Source: Pseudomonas sp. MM211 | Lineage (GTDB): Bacteria; Pseudomonadota; Gammaproteobacteria; Pseudomonadales; Pseudomonadaceae | Reading direction: 5' to 3' | DNA length: 64,000 nucleotides | NCBI RefSeq assembly: GCF_020386635.1 | Contig: NZ_CP081942.1 | Coordinates: forward strand, 4,960,001-5,024,000 | In this document: positions 1 through 8,244 of the stretch, piece after piece | Position numbering within the stretch: position 1 is the first letter of the stretch | How the letters are laid out: each line of letters begins with the position of its first letter | Notes under the pieces: model-generated | What the model saw: the letters and a program-made list of their open reading frames with translations, nothing else | Database searches by the model: none | What the model was told of the DNA's origin: nothing | Position numbers and translations under genes: made by a program

Positions 1-413
1 CCTTTGGCATTCCGCCACGCGTGGCCATGCTCAGCTATTCCACCGGCGACTCCGGCAGCGGCGAGGAAGTGGAGAAAGTCCGCGAGGCGACCCGCCTGGC
101 GCGTAAGGCCAATCCGGATCTGCTTCTCGATGGTCCCTTGCAGTACGACGCCGCGGCCATCGAAAGCGTCGGCCGGCAGAAGGCTCCCAACAGCCCGGTG
201 GCAGGGCGGGCCACAGTGTTCATTTTCCCGGATCTGAATACTGGCAATACTACCTACAAGGCGGTGCAGCGCAGCGCCGACTGCATCAGTGTCGGCCCTA
301 TGCTGCAGGGCCTGCGCAAGCCGGTGAACGACCTGTCCCGCGGGGCGCTGGTCGACGATATCGTCTTCACCATCGCGCTCACCGCCATTCAGGCCGCCAA
401 CATGCGCCAGTGA
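1..413 (+). CDS. pta: Phosphate acetyltransferase, C-terminal part (5' end outside window)
   Basis: The window opens inside this gene; about 136 codons are present in the frame ending with TGA at 411-413. The translation has the hallmarks of the PTA_PTB catalytic domain: a [10 protein letters not shown] substrate-binding stretch, NSPVAGRA, then FPDLNTGN and the terminal [18 protein letters not shown] block. The family interconverts acetyl-CoA plus phosphate with acetyl phosphate plus CoA in the cytoplasm, paired with acetate kinase in acetate overflow and assimilation. In Pseudomonas, Pta is usually a long protein with an N-terminal DRTGG/BioD-like part, which would lie to the left. Identification is firm; full length cannot be judged. 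Confidence 0.93.
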   Translation, partial: FGIPPRVAMLSYSTGDSGSGEEVEKVREATRLARKANPDLLLDGPLQYDAAAIESVGRQKAPNSPVAGRATVFIFPDLNTGNTTYKAVQRSADCISVGPMLQGLRKPVNDLSRGALVDDIVFTIALTAIQAANMRQ

Positions 414-548
414 GGTGCAGCCACTTCGAACGCGGCCAATGCGGCTCGCGTTCGGATCGGCTTGCAGTTCCATCACCAATCGTTAACCTGTGCGGCAATT
501 GCCCCGCGACCATGGCCGGGGCCCAACCTGCAAGAGGTTCGAGCGTCC

Positions 549-1448
549 ATGCTGCACTTTCTGCCTGCCCCATTACTCGGCCTGCTGGGCAGCGCCCTGC
601 TGGCCCTCAATACCCTGTTCTGGTGCTGGCCGCTGTTTGCCGTCACGCTGCTGCGCATCATTGTGCCGGCACCTGTGCTGCAGCGTGGGTGTGACCGGAT
701 GATGACCTTCATCCACGAAGGCTGGATCAGCTGCAACAAGGTCTGGATGCAGCTTCTGGGCAACACCCGCTGGCACATCGAAGGGGCGCAGGGTTTCGAC
801 TATCAGCACTCCTACCTGGTAACCAGCAACCACCAAAGCTGGGTGGATATCCTGGTGCTGCAATACCTGTTCAACCGGCGTATTCGCCCGCTGAAATTCT
901 TCCTCAAGCAGGAGTTGATCTGGGTACCGGTAATCGGGCTGTGCTGGTGGGCGCTCGGTTTCCCGTTCATGAAGCGCTATTCCAAGGAATACCTGGCCAA
1001 ACACCCGGAAAAAAAGGGCAAGGATCTGCAGACCACGCGGCGTACCTGCGCCAAGTTCCGACACAACCCGGTGGGCATCTTCAACTTCGTCGAGGGCACG
1101 CGGCTGACTCCGGCCAAGCACCGAGAGCAACAATCACCCTACCGTTACCTACTCAAGCCCAAAGCGGGTGGCCTCGCCTTCGTACTCGACGCCATGGGCG
1201 AGCAACTGCACGGCATCATCAACGTCACGCTGCATTATCCCCAGGGCAGCCCGGGATTCTGGGCGCTGCTCAGCGGCCAACTGGAGGACGTGGTGGTGCT
1301 CATCGAACAGCTACCGATCCCCGCGCACTTCATCGGCCGCGCTTATGATCAGGACGAAGCCTATCGCAAGGAATTCCAGCAATGGATCAACGCGCTCTGG
1401 CAGGACAAGGACAGTCAGTTGGCACGGTTGCATCAGCAGCATCCATGA
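549..1448 (+). CDS. PlsC-type lysophospholipid acyltransferase (YihG-like)
   Basis: A 299-residue protein related to 1-acyl-sn-glycerol-3-phosphate acyltransferases, which transfer an acyl chain to lysophosphatidate at the inner membrane. The catalytic HX4D motif is NHQSWVD (His95, Asp100), and the FVEGTR block that binds the glycerol phosphate lies near residue 180. A strongly hydrophobic N-terminal segment (residues about 5-40) should anchor it in the membrane. I chose ATG 549 because translation from upstream codons adds an unlike, proline/arginine-rich stretch; AGAGG lies a little upstream. It follows pta by 135 bases and stops 4 bases before the convergent gene. YihG/LCLAT-like proteins are the nearest group I recognise; the acyl acceptor is not certain. 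Confidence 0.85.
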   Translation: MLHFLPAPLLGLLGSALLALNTLFWCWPLFAVTLLRIIVPAPVLQRGCDRMMTFIHEGWISCNKVWMQLLGNTRWHIEGAQGFDYQHSYLVTSNHQSWVDILVLQYLFNRRIRPLKFFLKQELIWVPVIGLCWWALGFPFMKRYSKEYLAKHPEKKGKDLQTTRRTCAKFRHNPVGIFNFVEGTRLTPAKHREQQSPYRYLLKPKAGGLAFVLDAMGEQLHGIINVTLHYPQGSPGFWALLSGQLEDVVVLIEQLPIPAHFIGRAYDQDEAYRKEFQQWINALWQDKDSQLARLHQQHP

Positions 1449-1452
1449 GCAC

Positions 1453-2787
1453 TCAGCTAACCGGAAGCACATCGGAGCGGTAAAAGCAGAATTGTCGCCG
1501 CCCTCCTCGCTTGGCCGCGTACATTGCGGTATCTGCTGCGCGCATCACCTCTTCGATGGTTTTGCCATCGGCGGGCAATAACGCAATACCGATACTGACA
1601 CCAAGACGGAACAATTCGCCTTGGAAACTCTGCTCGCTGGACACCTGCTCAATCAACTTCTCTGCCACGGATGCAGCATCAGTCGGGCCGCCCAGGCTGT
1701 CGATGATCACCGTGAACTCGTCGCCACCAATCCGCGCCAGATGGTCGTAAGGCCTGAGGCAGGTCTTGAGCTGAACACTGACCCAACGCAACACCTGATC
1801 CCCCCTCTCATGGCCCAGGGTGTCGTTGATGTGCTTGAAGCCATCCAGGTCGAGATAAAGTAACGCGGCGCTCTGGCCCGTGCGCTCGTTACGCGAAATA
1901 GCGGCCTGTAGCTCTTGGAGAAATCCGCGCCGGTTGAGTAAACCCGTCAAGGCATCAGTGATGGCCAGTGACTCGAGCTGGTGATGCAGGTCGCGCACCA
2001 CCGACATGTCCAGCGCAAGCAGAATCATCGCGTTCTGGTCATCCGGCAAAGGTGAGCAGGACAGCGCCACCGGCACGCTACGCCCATCCCGAGTACGTAG
2101 ATTGGCGTCATGCAGGCGTAAATTTTCCCGGCGCTGCCAATGCCCATAGAAGCTCGACGCCTGCCAACGCTCTTCGCGCGGAGTATCGATCCAGGTCAGC
2201 AACTCGCTGGCAGTGAGTTCATCACTCGTGCAGCCAAGCATCCTGGTGATCGCCGGATTGGCGAAACGGATGCGGCCGTCATCCCCCACCACCATGATGC
2301 CTTCAGCGGTATTCTCCAGAATCGATGCATTGAAGGCTCGCTCGCGCTCCAATTGCTGGCTGAGGCGCAAAAGGCCGCTGCGATACTGTTCATGCTCGAG
2401 CAGCGCGCGCACCTTGTGCAGCAGGATCACCGGTTGCACGGGTTTGGAAATAAAGTCTACTGCGCCAGCACCGTAGCCTTGGCTCAACACGTCATCGGTT
2501 TGAATCATCCCGGAGATGAAGATGATCGGTGTGAAGCGCGTACGCGGGTCATCACGCATGCGCCGCGCCACCTCGAAACCATCCATGCGCGGCATCTGCA
2601 CATCCAGCAACACGAGCCCCACATGCCCTTGCGCCATGTACGCGAGCGCCTTGGCACCGGAGTCGACGCAATGCACCGGCCGGCCGATCTCATCCAGTAG
2701 CTCCTGCATGTCCTCCAGATTGTCCCAGCGGTCATCGACGACAAGGATTACCAACGTCTCATCCTGATCCTGCACACCTACCTCCAT
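1453..2787 (-). CDS. Response regulator with REC, PAS and GGDEF domains (diguanylate cyclase)
   Basis: A cytoplasmic signalling protein of about 444 residues. Order: receiver domain (acidic pair in VVDD, phospho-acceptor Asp in LLDVQMP, Lys in SKPV), a short helical linker (QQLERERAF), a PAS domain (ILENTAEGIMVVGDDGRIRFAN), and a C-terminal GGDEF domain with an intact IGGDEF active site. RPYD sits five residues before GGDEF and matches the RxxD inhibitory I-site, so product inhibition by c-di-GMP is expected. The family makes c-di-GMP from two GTP after phosphorylation or PAS sensing. No histidine kinase is adjacent. The start is uncertain: in-frame ATGs also exist at 2841 and 2859; 2787 is nearest to the receiver domain, whereas 2841 has a GGAG about ten bases upstream. 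Confidence 0.88.
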   Translation of the reverse strand: MEVGVQDQDETLVILVVDDRWDNLEDMQELLDEIGRPVHCVDSGAKALAYMAQGHVGLVLLDVQMPRMDGFEVARRMRDDPRTRFTPIIFISGMIQTDDVLSQGYGAGAVDFISKPVQPVILLHKVRALLEHEQYRSGLLRLSQQLERERAFNASILENTAEGIMVVGDDGRIRFANPAITRMLGCTSDELTASELLTWIDTPREERWQASSFYGHWQRRENLRLHDANLRTRDGRSVPVALSCSPLPDDQNAMILLALDMSVVRDLHHQLESLAITDALTGLLNRRGFLQELQAAISRNERTGQSAALLYLDLDGFKHINDTLGHERGDQVLRWVSVQLKTCLRPYDHLARIGGDEFTVIIDSLGGPTDAASVAEKLIEQVSSEQSFQGELFRLGVSIGIALLPADGKTIEEVMRAADTAMYAAKRGGRRQFCFYRSDVLPVS

Positions 2788-2914
2788 GGCCACGACTGCG
2801 TACCAAGGCGGGTGCCCGACATCGACAACCGCGCATGACATTCGACTATTGCTCCACACAGTCTAGCTACGCCCGGCAACATAGCCACGTACCCGAGAGC
2901 AGAATCGCAGGCAT

Positions 2915-2942
2915 GAAAAACCCCGCCGAGGCGGGGTTTTCA
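2915..2942 (-). terminator. Rho-independent terminator of the OmpA-like gene
   Basis: Read leftward, a GAAAACCCCGCC / GGCGGGG hairpin is followed by a TTTTT run. It lies 17 bases past the stop codon of the OmpA-like lipoprotein gene. Confidence 0.85.
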
Positions 2943-2958
2943 GATGAACCTGCAGCCG

Positions 2959-3615
2959 TTACAGCGGACGCAGATTGATCTCTACACGACGGTTCTGCGC
3001 GCGACCCGCTTCGTTGGCGTTGCTGGCAATCGGCTGGTTAGGGCCAGCACCGTAGGCAGAGATGCGCGACGCTGGAACCCCATTGGCCGACAGGTACGAC
3101 GCCACGCTCTGAGCACGACGAGTGGACAGGTTCTGGTTCAGCTCGGCGGAACCGGTGCTATCGGTATGACCGACGATGTTCACGCCGTTCTTGTTGAATT
3201 CCTTGAAGGTCAGCACCAGGGAGTTCAGCGTCGGGTAGAAGCTACCGGAGATGTCCGCCGAGTTACTGGCAAAGGTGATATTGCCCGGCATGATCAACGT
3301 CAGATCATTGCCATTGCGCTGCACCTGAACACCCGTGCCTTGCAGTTGCTGACGCAGCTTGGCTTCCTGGGTATCGACGTAGTAGCCATAGCCGCCACCC
3401 GCCGCGCCACCTACGGCAGCACCGATCAATGCGCCTTTGGTACGATCCTTCTTGCTCGAGGTCGCAGCACCAACCGCAGCGCCTGCCAGGGCGCCAACAC
3501 CACCATAAATCCCGGCCTTGCCAGCCTGGCTTTCACCGGTATAGGGGTTGGCCGTACAGCCGGACAGAACGGCGAGTACAGCGGCCGCGGCGATCAGAAA
3601 GCGGTACTTCTTCAT
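2959..3615 (-). CDS. OmpA-family outer-membrane lipoprotein (YiaD-like) with glycine zipper
   Basis: A 218-residue lipoprotein. The signal peptide ends in the lipobox VLSGC (Cys20). It is followed by a glycine-zipper region (repeated GAAVG/GGAAGG, about residues 35-75) and a C-terminal OmpA-like peptidoglycan-binding domain with NIVGHTDSTGS and the LSTRRAQSVASYL helix. It should tether the outer membrane to peptidoglycan. ATG 3615 was chosen because AAAGGA stands at the right distance and the signal peptide starts there. A GAACTT-N16-TCGAA element upstream fits an AlgU (sigma-22) envelope-stress promoter. The exact role is unknown; YiaD/OprF-like stabilisation is inferred. Confidence 0.88.
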   Translation of the reverse strand: MKKYRFLIAAAAVLAVLSGCTANPYTGESQAGKAGIYGGVGALAGAAVGAATSSKKDRTKGALIGAAVGGAAGGGYGYYVDTQEAKLRQQLQGTGVQVQRNGNDLTLIMPGNITFASNSADISGSFYPTLNSLVLTFKEFNKNGVNIVGHTDSTGSAELNQNLSTRRAQSVASYLSANGVPASRISAYGAGPNQPIASNANEAGRAQNRRVEINLRPL

Positions 3616-3665
3616 GAACGAATCCTTTGTATTGTTGCGTGTAATAACAGACCTTTGCCCGCGGG

Positions 3666-3692
3666 TTCGAGCCACCAAACAGGGCCAAGTTC
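3666..3692 (-). promoter_or_regulatory. Candidate AlgU (sigma-22/RpoE-type) promoter
   Basis: On the minus strand GAACTT (3692-3687) is followed by a 16-base spacer and TCGAA (3670-3666). The AlgU consensus is GAACTT-N16/17-TCNNA. It would give a leader of roughly 45 bases before the ATG at 3615 of a cell-envelope lipoprotein, a typical AlgU target. No transcription data are available here. Confidence 0.6.
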
Positions 3693-3742
3693 CCGACCAA
3701 GCCTAACAATCAAACTGGTAAAAATCTGTAAACGCTTGTTTT

Positions 3743-4387
3743 TCAAGCGCGCACGAATGGGTTTTCACGCATCTCGTCACCTAACCGAGTGTCAGCCCCA
3801 TGGCCGGTTACTACGGTGGCGTCTTCATCCAGGCTATACAAACGGCGCTTGATGGAGCGCTCGATGGTGGCATAGTCGCCACCCCACAAATCGGTGCGAC
3901 CAATGCCTCGACGGAACAGCGTATCGCCAGCAATCAGCAGCTTGGCCGCGGGAAACCAGAAGCTCATTGAACCCGGCGTATGTCCCGGCGTATGCAGTGC
4001 GACTCCACAACCACAGGCCAACTCTTCGTCATCCGCCAGCCAATGATCCGGCGCAGGCACAGGCGTGTAAGGCACACCGAACATTTGGCACTGCATCTCC
4101 AGGTTGTCCCAAAGGAATTGGTCGTCCTTGTTCAGGTGCAGCGTCGCCCCGGTTTTCTCTTTCATCTGCCCCGAGGCGAGAAAGTGATCGAGATGAGCGT
4201 GGGTGTGAATGATGCTCACAACCTTCAGGCCCAACACCTCCAAGCGCGCCATGATCAACTCAGGATTGCCGCCCGGATCGACCACGATGGCTTTTCCAGT
4301 CAGTGGGTCGCCAATGATGGTGCAGTTGCACTGCAAAGGCCCGACGGGGAAGGTTTCGCGGATGAGAGATGGCGGAGTGGTTTGCAT
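3743..4387 (-). CDS. Metallo-beta-lactamase-fold hydrolase (glyoxalase II-like, YcbL type)
   Basis: A 214-residue cytoplasmic protein with the full MBL-fold metal signature: HTHAHLDH near residue 62, HTPGHTPGS near 133, an AGDTLF Asp ligand near 153, and a final TGHG His. Length and motifs match the short glyoxalase II-like YcbL group, which hydrolyses thioesters such as S-lactoylglutathione in some members. The true substrate cannot be read from sequence. AGGAA precedes the ATG at 4387. It is a single gene between the OmpA-like lipoprotein and the DUF1329 gene, with no obvious operon partner. Confidence 0.85.
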   Translation of the reverse strand: MQTTPPSLIRETFPVGPLQCNCTIIGDPLTGKAIVVDPGGNPELIMARLEVLGLKVVSIIHTHAHLDHFLASGQMKEKTGATLHLNKDDQFLWDNLEMQCQMFGVPYTPVPAPDHWLADDEELACGCGVALHTPGHTPGSMSFWFPAAKLLIAGDTLFRRGIGRTDLWGGDYATIERSIKRRLYSLDEDATVVTGHGADTRLGDEMRENPFVRA

Positions 4388-4640
4388 GGGTGTTCCTGTA
4401 AAGCTGCTGGCGGGCCAAGCGCAGATTCTAGCCGCAAAGGATTCCGGCAGTGGAGCAGCCTTATTCGCTTCAGCAGAACAAGGCTGTAGTGAAGTAAATC
4501 AGTGAGCCGTTAATTCAACTTTTTAGCGGCCGTAATGACTCAAATGCAGTCAAGTTTCTGCAACCCATGCCCAGCTAGCACCGCATGCTTGAGCCGGTAT
4601 GCAGACACGCTGTTCACTACAGAACCTATACCACTGACAA

Positions 4641-4669
4641 GAAAAAGCCGGCTCAAGGCCGGCTTCTCC
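4641..4669 (-). terminator. Rho-independent terminator of the DUF1302-DUF1329 unit
   Basis: Read leftward, AGCCGGCC-ttga-GGCCGGCT is followed by TTTTTC. It begins 15 bases beyond the DUF1329 stop codon. Confidence 0.85.
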
Positions 4670-4683
4670 GTCACTCAACTCGA

Positions 4684-6051
4684 TCAGCGAACGCCAGACT
4701 GACGCAAAGCTGCCGGGGTGTAATCGCTTTCTTTGGCCGGATAGTCGAACTCGTAAGCACGCTTCTCCTCGTTCTTCAGACCCAGGGCAAGGTAACGGCC
4801 AGACAGCAGGTCGTGGATAACTTCTACAGCGTACCAAGGTACCTGCTTGTCGTAGTAGTACTGAGCATGAGCTTCAGCTACACGCCACAAAGTACCGCGA
4901 CCGTCGTAATGGTCGATGGCTGAGGCCTGCCAGGTGTCTTCGTCAAGGTAGAAATCACGCTTGGCATAGATGTGGCGCTCGCCCTGTTTGAGCGTGGCGG
5001 TCACGTGCCAGACGCGGTGCAGCTCATAGCGGGTAAGATCGGGATTCAGGTGCCCAGCCTTGACGATATCGGCGTACTTCAGCTTCGGCGAATCAAGACG
5101 GTAGCTGTTGTAAGGAATGTAGATTTCCTTCTTGCCCAGCAACTGCCAGTCATAGCGATCCGGCGAGCCGTTGTACATGTCCAGGTTGTCCGAGGTACGC
5201 AGGCCATCGGCTGCGGTACCCGGGCCGTCATAGGACACCTGTGGCGCACGGCGCACGCGGCGCTGACCGGCGTTGTACAGCCACGCCATGCGCGGCTCCT
5301 TCACCTGGTCGATGGTTTCGTGCACCAGCAGCACGTTACCGGCCAGGCGCGAAGGCGCCGTTACTCGTTGCTTGAAGTAGAACAGGATATTGCTCGGCTT
5401 GCTGGTATCGACCCCCGGCATCATCCCACGGAAGGCGAACTCCTCTTCCAGGCTGACCGGACTGAACGAACCATTGGCCTGCGGCGTCACCTGTACGACG
5501 TGGCGTCGCACGCTGGCACCACGGTAACGGGTGATATGGTTCCAGATTGCCTCCAGGCCGTCTTTCGGAATCGGGAAAGGATTGGCCAGTTGGAAGTTTT
5601 CCAGACCTTCGCCGCCCTGAATCAACTTGGTGTTGGTAGCGTTGAGCTTGGCCGCCGCAATGATGTTATCCGGCAGGTTTGCCGTGCGGTGGGTCGGAAA
5701 TACTGGCATCCGGTAGGTTTCCGGATAACGCTTGAACATCGCGTACTGCCCAGGAGTCAGCTTGTCCTTGTACTGCTCCACGTTCTGCGCGGTGATGGTG
5801 AACAGCGGCTTCTCGTTGGGGAATGGATCGGCCAGGAAACCACCACCATCGACTGCACCCGCATTAACAGGAAGCCCACCAGTCCAGGCCGGGATACTGC
5901 CATCGGCATTGCCGGCCTTTTCCGCGCCAACTGGCGTCAACGTATTGCCCAGCTTGGCCGCCTCGTCCGAAGACACTGCCGCCATCACGCCACAGGCCAG
6001 CAGCGACAAGGTCAAAGCGCCGGTCTGCAACAGTCTTTTTGTTGTGTTCAT
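4684..6051 (-). CDS. DUF1329 family protein, exported
   Basis: A 455-residue exported protein. The N-terminus MNTTKRLLQTGALTLSLLACG followed by VMAAV is a signal peptide; the Cys could also suggest a lipoprotein, but the following residues fit signal peptidase I better. The body is the DUF1329 family, which has a LolA/LppX-like fold and no established reaction. Family members commonly sit beside DUF1302 proteins in Pseudomonas, as here: only 28 bases separate it from the restored end of the upstream DUF1302 gene, so the two are probably co-transcribed. AGGAAAA precedes the ATG. A role in moving or sensing hydrophobic compounds at the outer membrane is inferred from the family fold and the nearby acyl-CoA ligase. 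Confidence 0.85.
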   Translation of the reverse strand: MNTTKRLLQTGALTLSLLACGVMAAVSSDEAAKLGNTLTPVGAEKAGNADGSIPAWTGGLPVNAGAVDGGGFLADPFPNEKPLFTITAQNVEQYKDKLTPGQYAMFKRYPETYRMPVFPTHRTANLPDNIIAAAKLNATNTKLIQGGEGLENFQLANPFPIPKDGLEAIWNHITRYRGASVRRHVVQVTPQANGSFSPVSLEEEFAFRGMMPGVDTSKPSNILFYFKQRVTAPSRLAGNVLLVHETIDQVKEPRMAWLYNAGQRRVRRAPQVSYDGPGTAADGLRTSDNLDMYNGSPDRYDWQLLGKKEIYIPYNSYRLDSPKLKYADIVKAGHLNPDLTRYELHRVWHVTATLKQGERHIYAKRDFYLDEDTWQASAIDHYDGRGTLWRVAEAHAQYYYDKQVPWYAVEVIHDLLSGRYLALGLKNEEKRAYEFDYPAKESDYTPAALRQSGVR

Positions 6052-6079
6052 AAATGCATTTTCCTATGAATACGGGCGC

Positions 6080-8018
6080 TTAGAAGTTCATGCCGAAGCT
6101 GAGGGCCAGGAAGTCGCGGTCAACCAGCGTGTTATACGTTCCGCCGAAGAAATCGGTGTAAGCCAGGCTGGTGGTATAGGTGTTTTGGTACTCGGCTTCG
6201 ACCCCCATACTGACTGCCTTGGCGCCTTCGTTGAACAGACCGTTAGAGACCATATCCACTTACGTCATGAGACCAGGAGACGTTGGGGCGCAGGTTTACA
6301 CCAGCAAATACGTCATTATATTCCCAGATAGCACGAGCGCGATAACCCCAGGATGTGCTGGTAACGAAGCCGTCGTCTTCACAGTACTTGCTCTGATTTT
6401 TACCAGCGCCATTGATGACAGGGCAAGCGCCATTCGGCAGCGGGCCTGGGCCGTAAACCGGATCGCGGCCGTAACGCAGCTCACTGCTTTTTTCCAGCCC
6501 ACCAACGTGGGTGATACCAACTTCACCAATCACCGTCAGGCGACTCGCGCCCATGACTTGATCGAAGAAATGCGTAAGGGTAGTTTGGAACTGAGTGATT
6601 TCTTTGCGGTTATAACCATGGACTGTGGATCCAGGAACGCCTGCAGCTGGGCCACCTAGTAGCGACAAGTTGTTTGCAGCAGCCAAGCCGCCTAACCCTG
6701 GAATCCCAGAGTATCCAGCCAACCCCCTAACGCCCGCATACAGAATATCCGTCGTATTTATCTGAACTGGAGCGTTAGGACGGTAGCTAAGTTCGCCGGA
6801 CCAGGCCGTGCCGGTTGGCAGCGTTGTAGCGAAACTCAAACCGTACAGCTGGATGTCCTCAGGGTACTCAATGAAATAGTTGCTTCCACCAGCGATGTTG
6901 GAAAACAAAACACCTTGAGTACAAGCTGCAACCGAAGCTGCAGTTGCGCCAGGGACGCCTGCACAAGCACCTTGCACAGTTGCAGCAGCCCCCGCAGTGG
7001 CGTTATACAGCGACCGAGGCCCGGCAGCCGCACTGAATACAGGGTTACGGCTGTGATAATTCATGAAATACGCGCCGAACTCAGTATCCAGCGGCTCGAA
7101 CTGGTAGCGCAGCGCAGCGCCCCACTGGCCACTGTCACGTGCATCGCGATCCCCACTACGAGGCACGATAATCCCTTCGGACGTGGCGTTATAACGAATG
7201 CCGGGAATTGCGCCTCGGCCAAATGCCGCCACCGCCGGATTCAACACTGCAAGATTGTTGTTGCACCCATCAGCAACAATATCCGCCTGCGAGAAAAACG
7301 TACCGCAGTTATCTACAACGGTCTGATCCCATTCCAGCTGATAAAAGGCTTCGGCCGAGAGGTTGTTGGTCAAGCTCTGCGAAACATAAAACATATTGAC
7401 TGGAATCAAGCCCTCTTTGACTTCGGCGCCAGGGCGGCGGAAGGCAGCGACGTCGATAGGGTTGATTGAGTTGATACTATTCAAGATAAAAGTGCTTTCG
7501 CCCCAGCTCACCACCTGTTTGCCTAAGCGAACAGAACCCGGCTGATCGGCAATGGAGTAATTGTGATACACGAACGCGTCGAGTAATTCAGCGCCCGAGG
7601 ATTTCGCGCCTTCCTTGCGATTGGAATCACTGATTTCCTTGAACTCGCGGCCCTCGTCCTTCAGCTCAAAGTCGTACCAATACTTGCCACGTACGAAAAC
7701 ACCAGTATCCCCATACCTGAGTTCGAGGTCGTGGATACCCTTGAAGATCTTCGAGAAGGTCTCGCCTTTCTTGAAGTTTAGGTGACCATCGTCGGAGGTC
7801 TGTGACAGACCGTCGCCGCCATTGTTCTTGCCGATGAGGTTTTTGTCCGGCGAAGCCGTCGACCAACTAGCCCCTACCGACAGCGACGAATCGAATTGCC
7901 CTTCGATCTCCCCGATATTGAAATTGACGGCGAATGCCGGACTGGCGAGAGCTGATGCGAGGCTGACGGCCAGCGGCAGTTTTGCCAGACGCCAGAACGG
8001 CCTTGTTGTGTTGGTCAT
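6080..8018 (-). pseudogene. DUF1302 outer-membrane protein, interrupted by a single-base frameshift near 6248
   Basis: A predicted outer-membrane beta-barrel of about 645 residues when read through. It has a signal peptide (MTNTTRPFWRLAK then SLASALASPAFA), the DUF1302 opening FNIGEIEGQFDSSLSVGAS, and many aromatic alternating strands. The open frame from ATG 8018 (GGAG eight bases upstream) stops at 6243 after WSHDVSGYGL. Removing one base near 6248 lets the frame continue with SNGLFNEGAKAVSMG and end at 6080 as LALSFGMNF, a proper barrel C-terminus ending in Phe. The 55 codons beyond the break look fully coding, so the lesion is either very recent or a sequencing error. As written, the protein would lose its final strands and the BamA recognition signal. 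It leads the transcription unit with DUF1329. Confidence 0.85.
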
Positions 8019-8135
8019 CGACGCTACTCCATTTGTTTTTGTTATGGCTGATTGACTATAGCCAGCGAGCTTTGCCAAGTGATCACCCTAAAGAGTGCTT
8101 TACAGTGCTCGAGACACTCTGGCTCGCAGGTTTCG

Positions 8136-8154
8136 ACGGATCAGTCCCATCCGT
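8136..8154. promoter_or_regulatory. Inverted repeat ACGGAT-N7-ATCCGT upstream of DUF1302
   Basis: A 6-base inverted repeat. Its centre carries GATCAGTC, which occurs again in the perfect palindrome at 8206-8219. Possible second operator for the same regulator; function not shown. Confidence 0.35.
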
Positions 8155-8193
8155 GACAAGCCAAGAATGGCTTGAAACCAGCAATTAGCAAGC

Positions 8194-8207
8194 CAAACGC
8201 TTGTTTG
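8194..8207. promoter_or_regulatory. PsrA-like box (CAAAC-N4-GTTTG)
   Basis: CAAACGCTTGTTTG fits the published PsrA binding consensus (C/GAAAC-N2-4-GTTTG/C). PsrA is a fatty-acid-responsive TetR regulator of Pseudomonas. The site lies about 180 bases upstream of the DUF1302 start and just past the stop of the acyl-CoA ligase gene. Confidence 0.5.
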
Positions 8208-8219
8208 ACTGATCAGTCA
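8206..8219. promoter_or_regulatory. Perfect 14-bp palindrome TGACTGATCAGTCA
   Basis: A perfect dyad that overlaps the end of the PsrA-like box by two bases. The layout (TGAC...GTCA) resembles operators of TetR-family repressors. It most likely controls the leftward DUF1302-DUF1329 transcript; no regulator gene is adjacent. Confidence 0.5.
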
Positions 8220-8244
8220 CATTTTTGGCGTTGAAATTCGTGCC

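Noticed and set aside
1420..1432. TGGCAC and TTGCA resembling a sigma-54 promoter
   Set aside because: The spacing between the two elements is two bases instead of the required five, and the site lies inside the acyltransferase gene.
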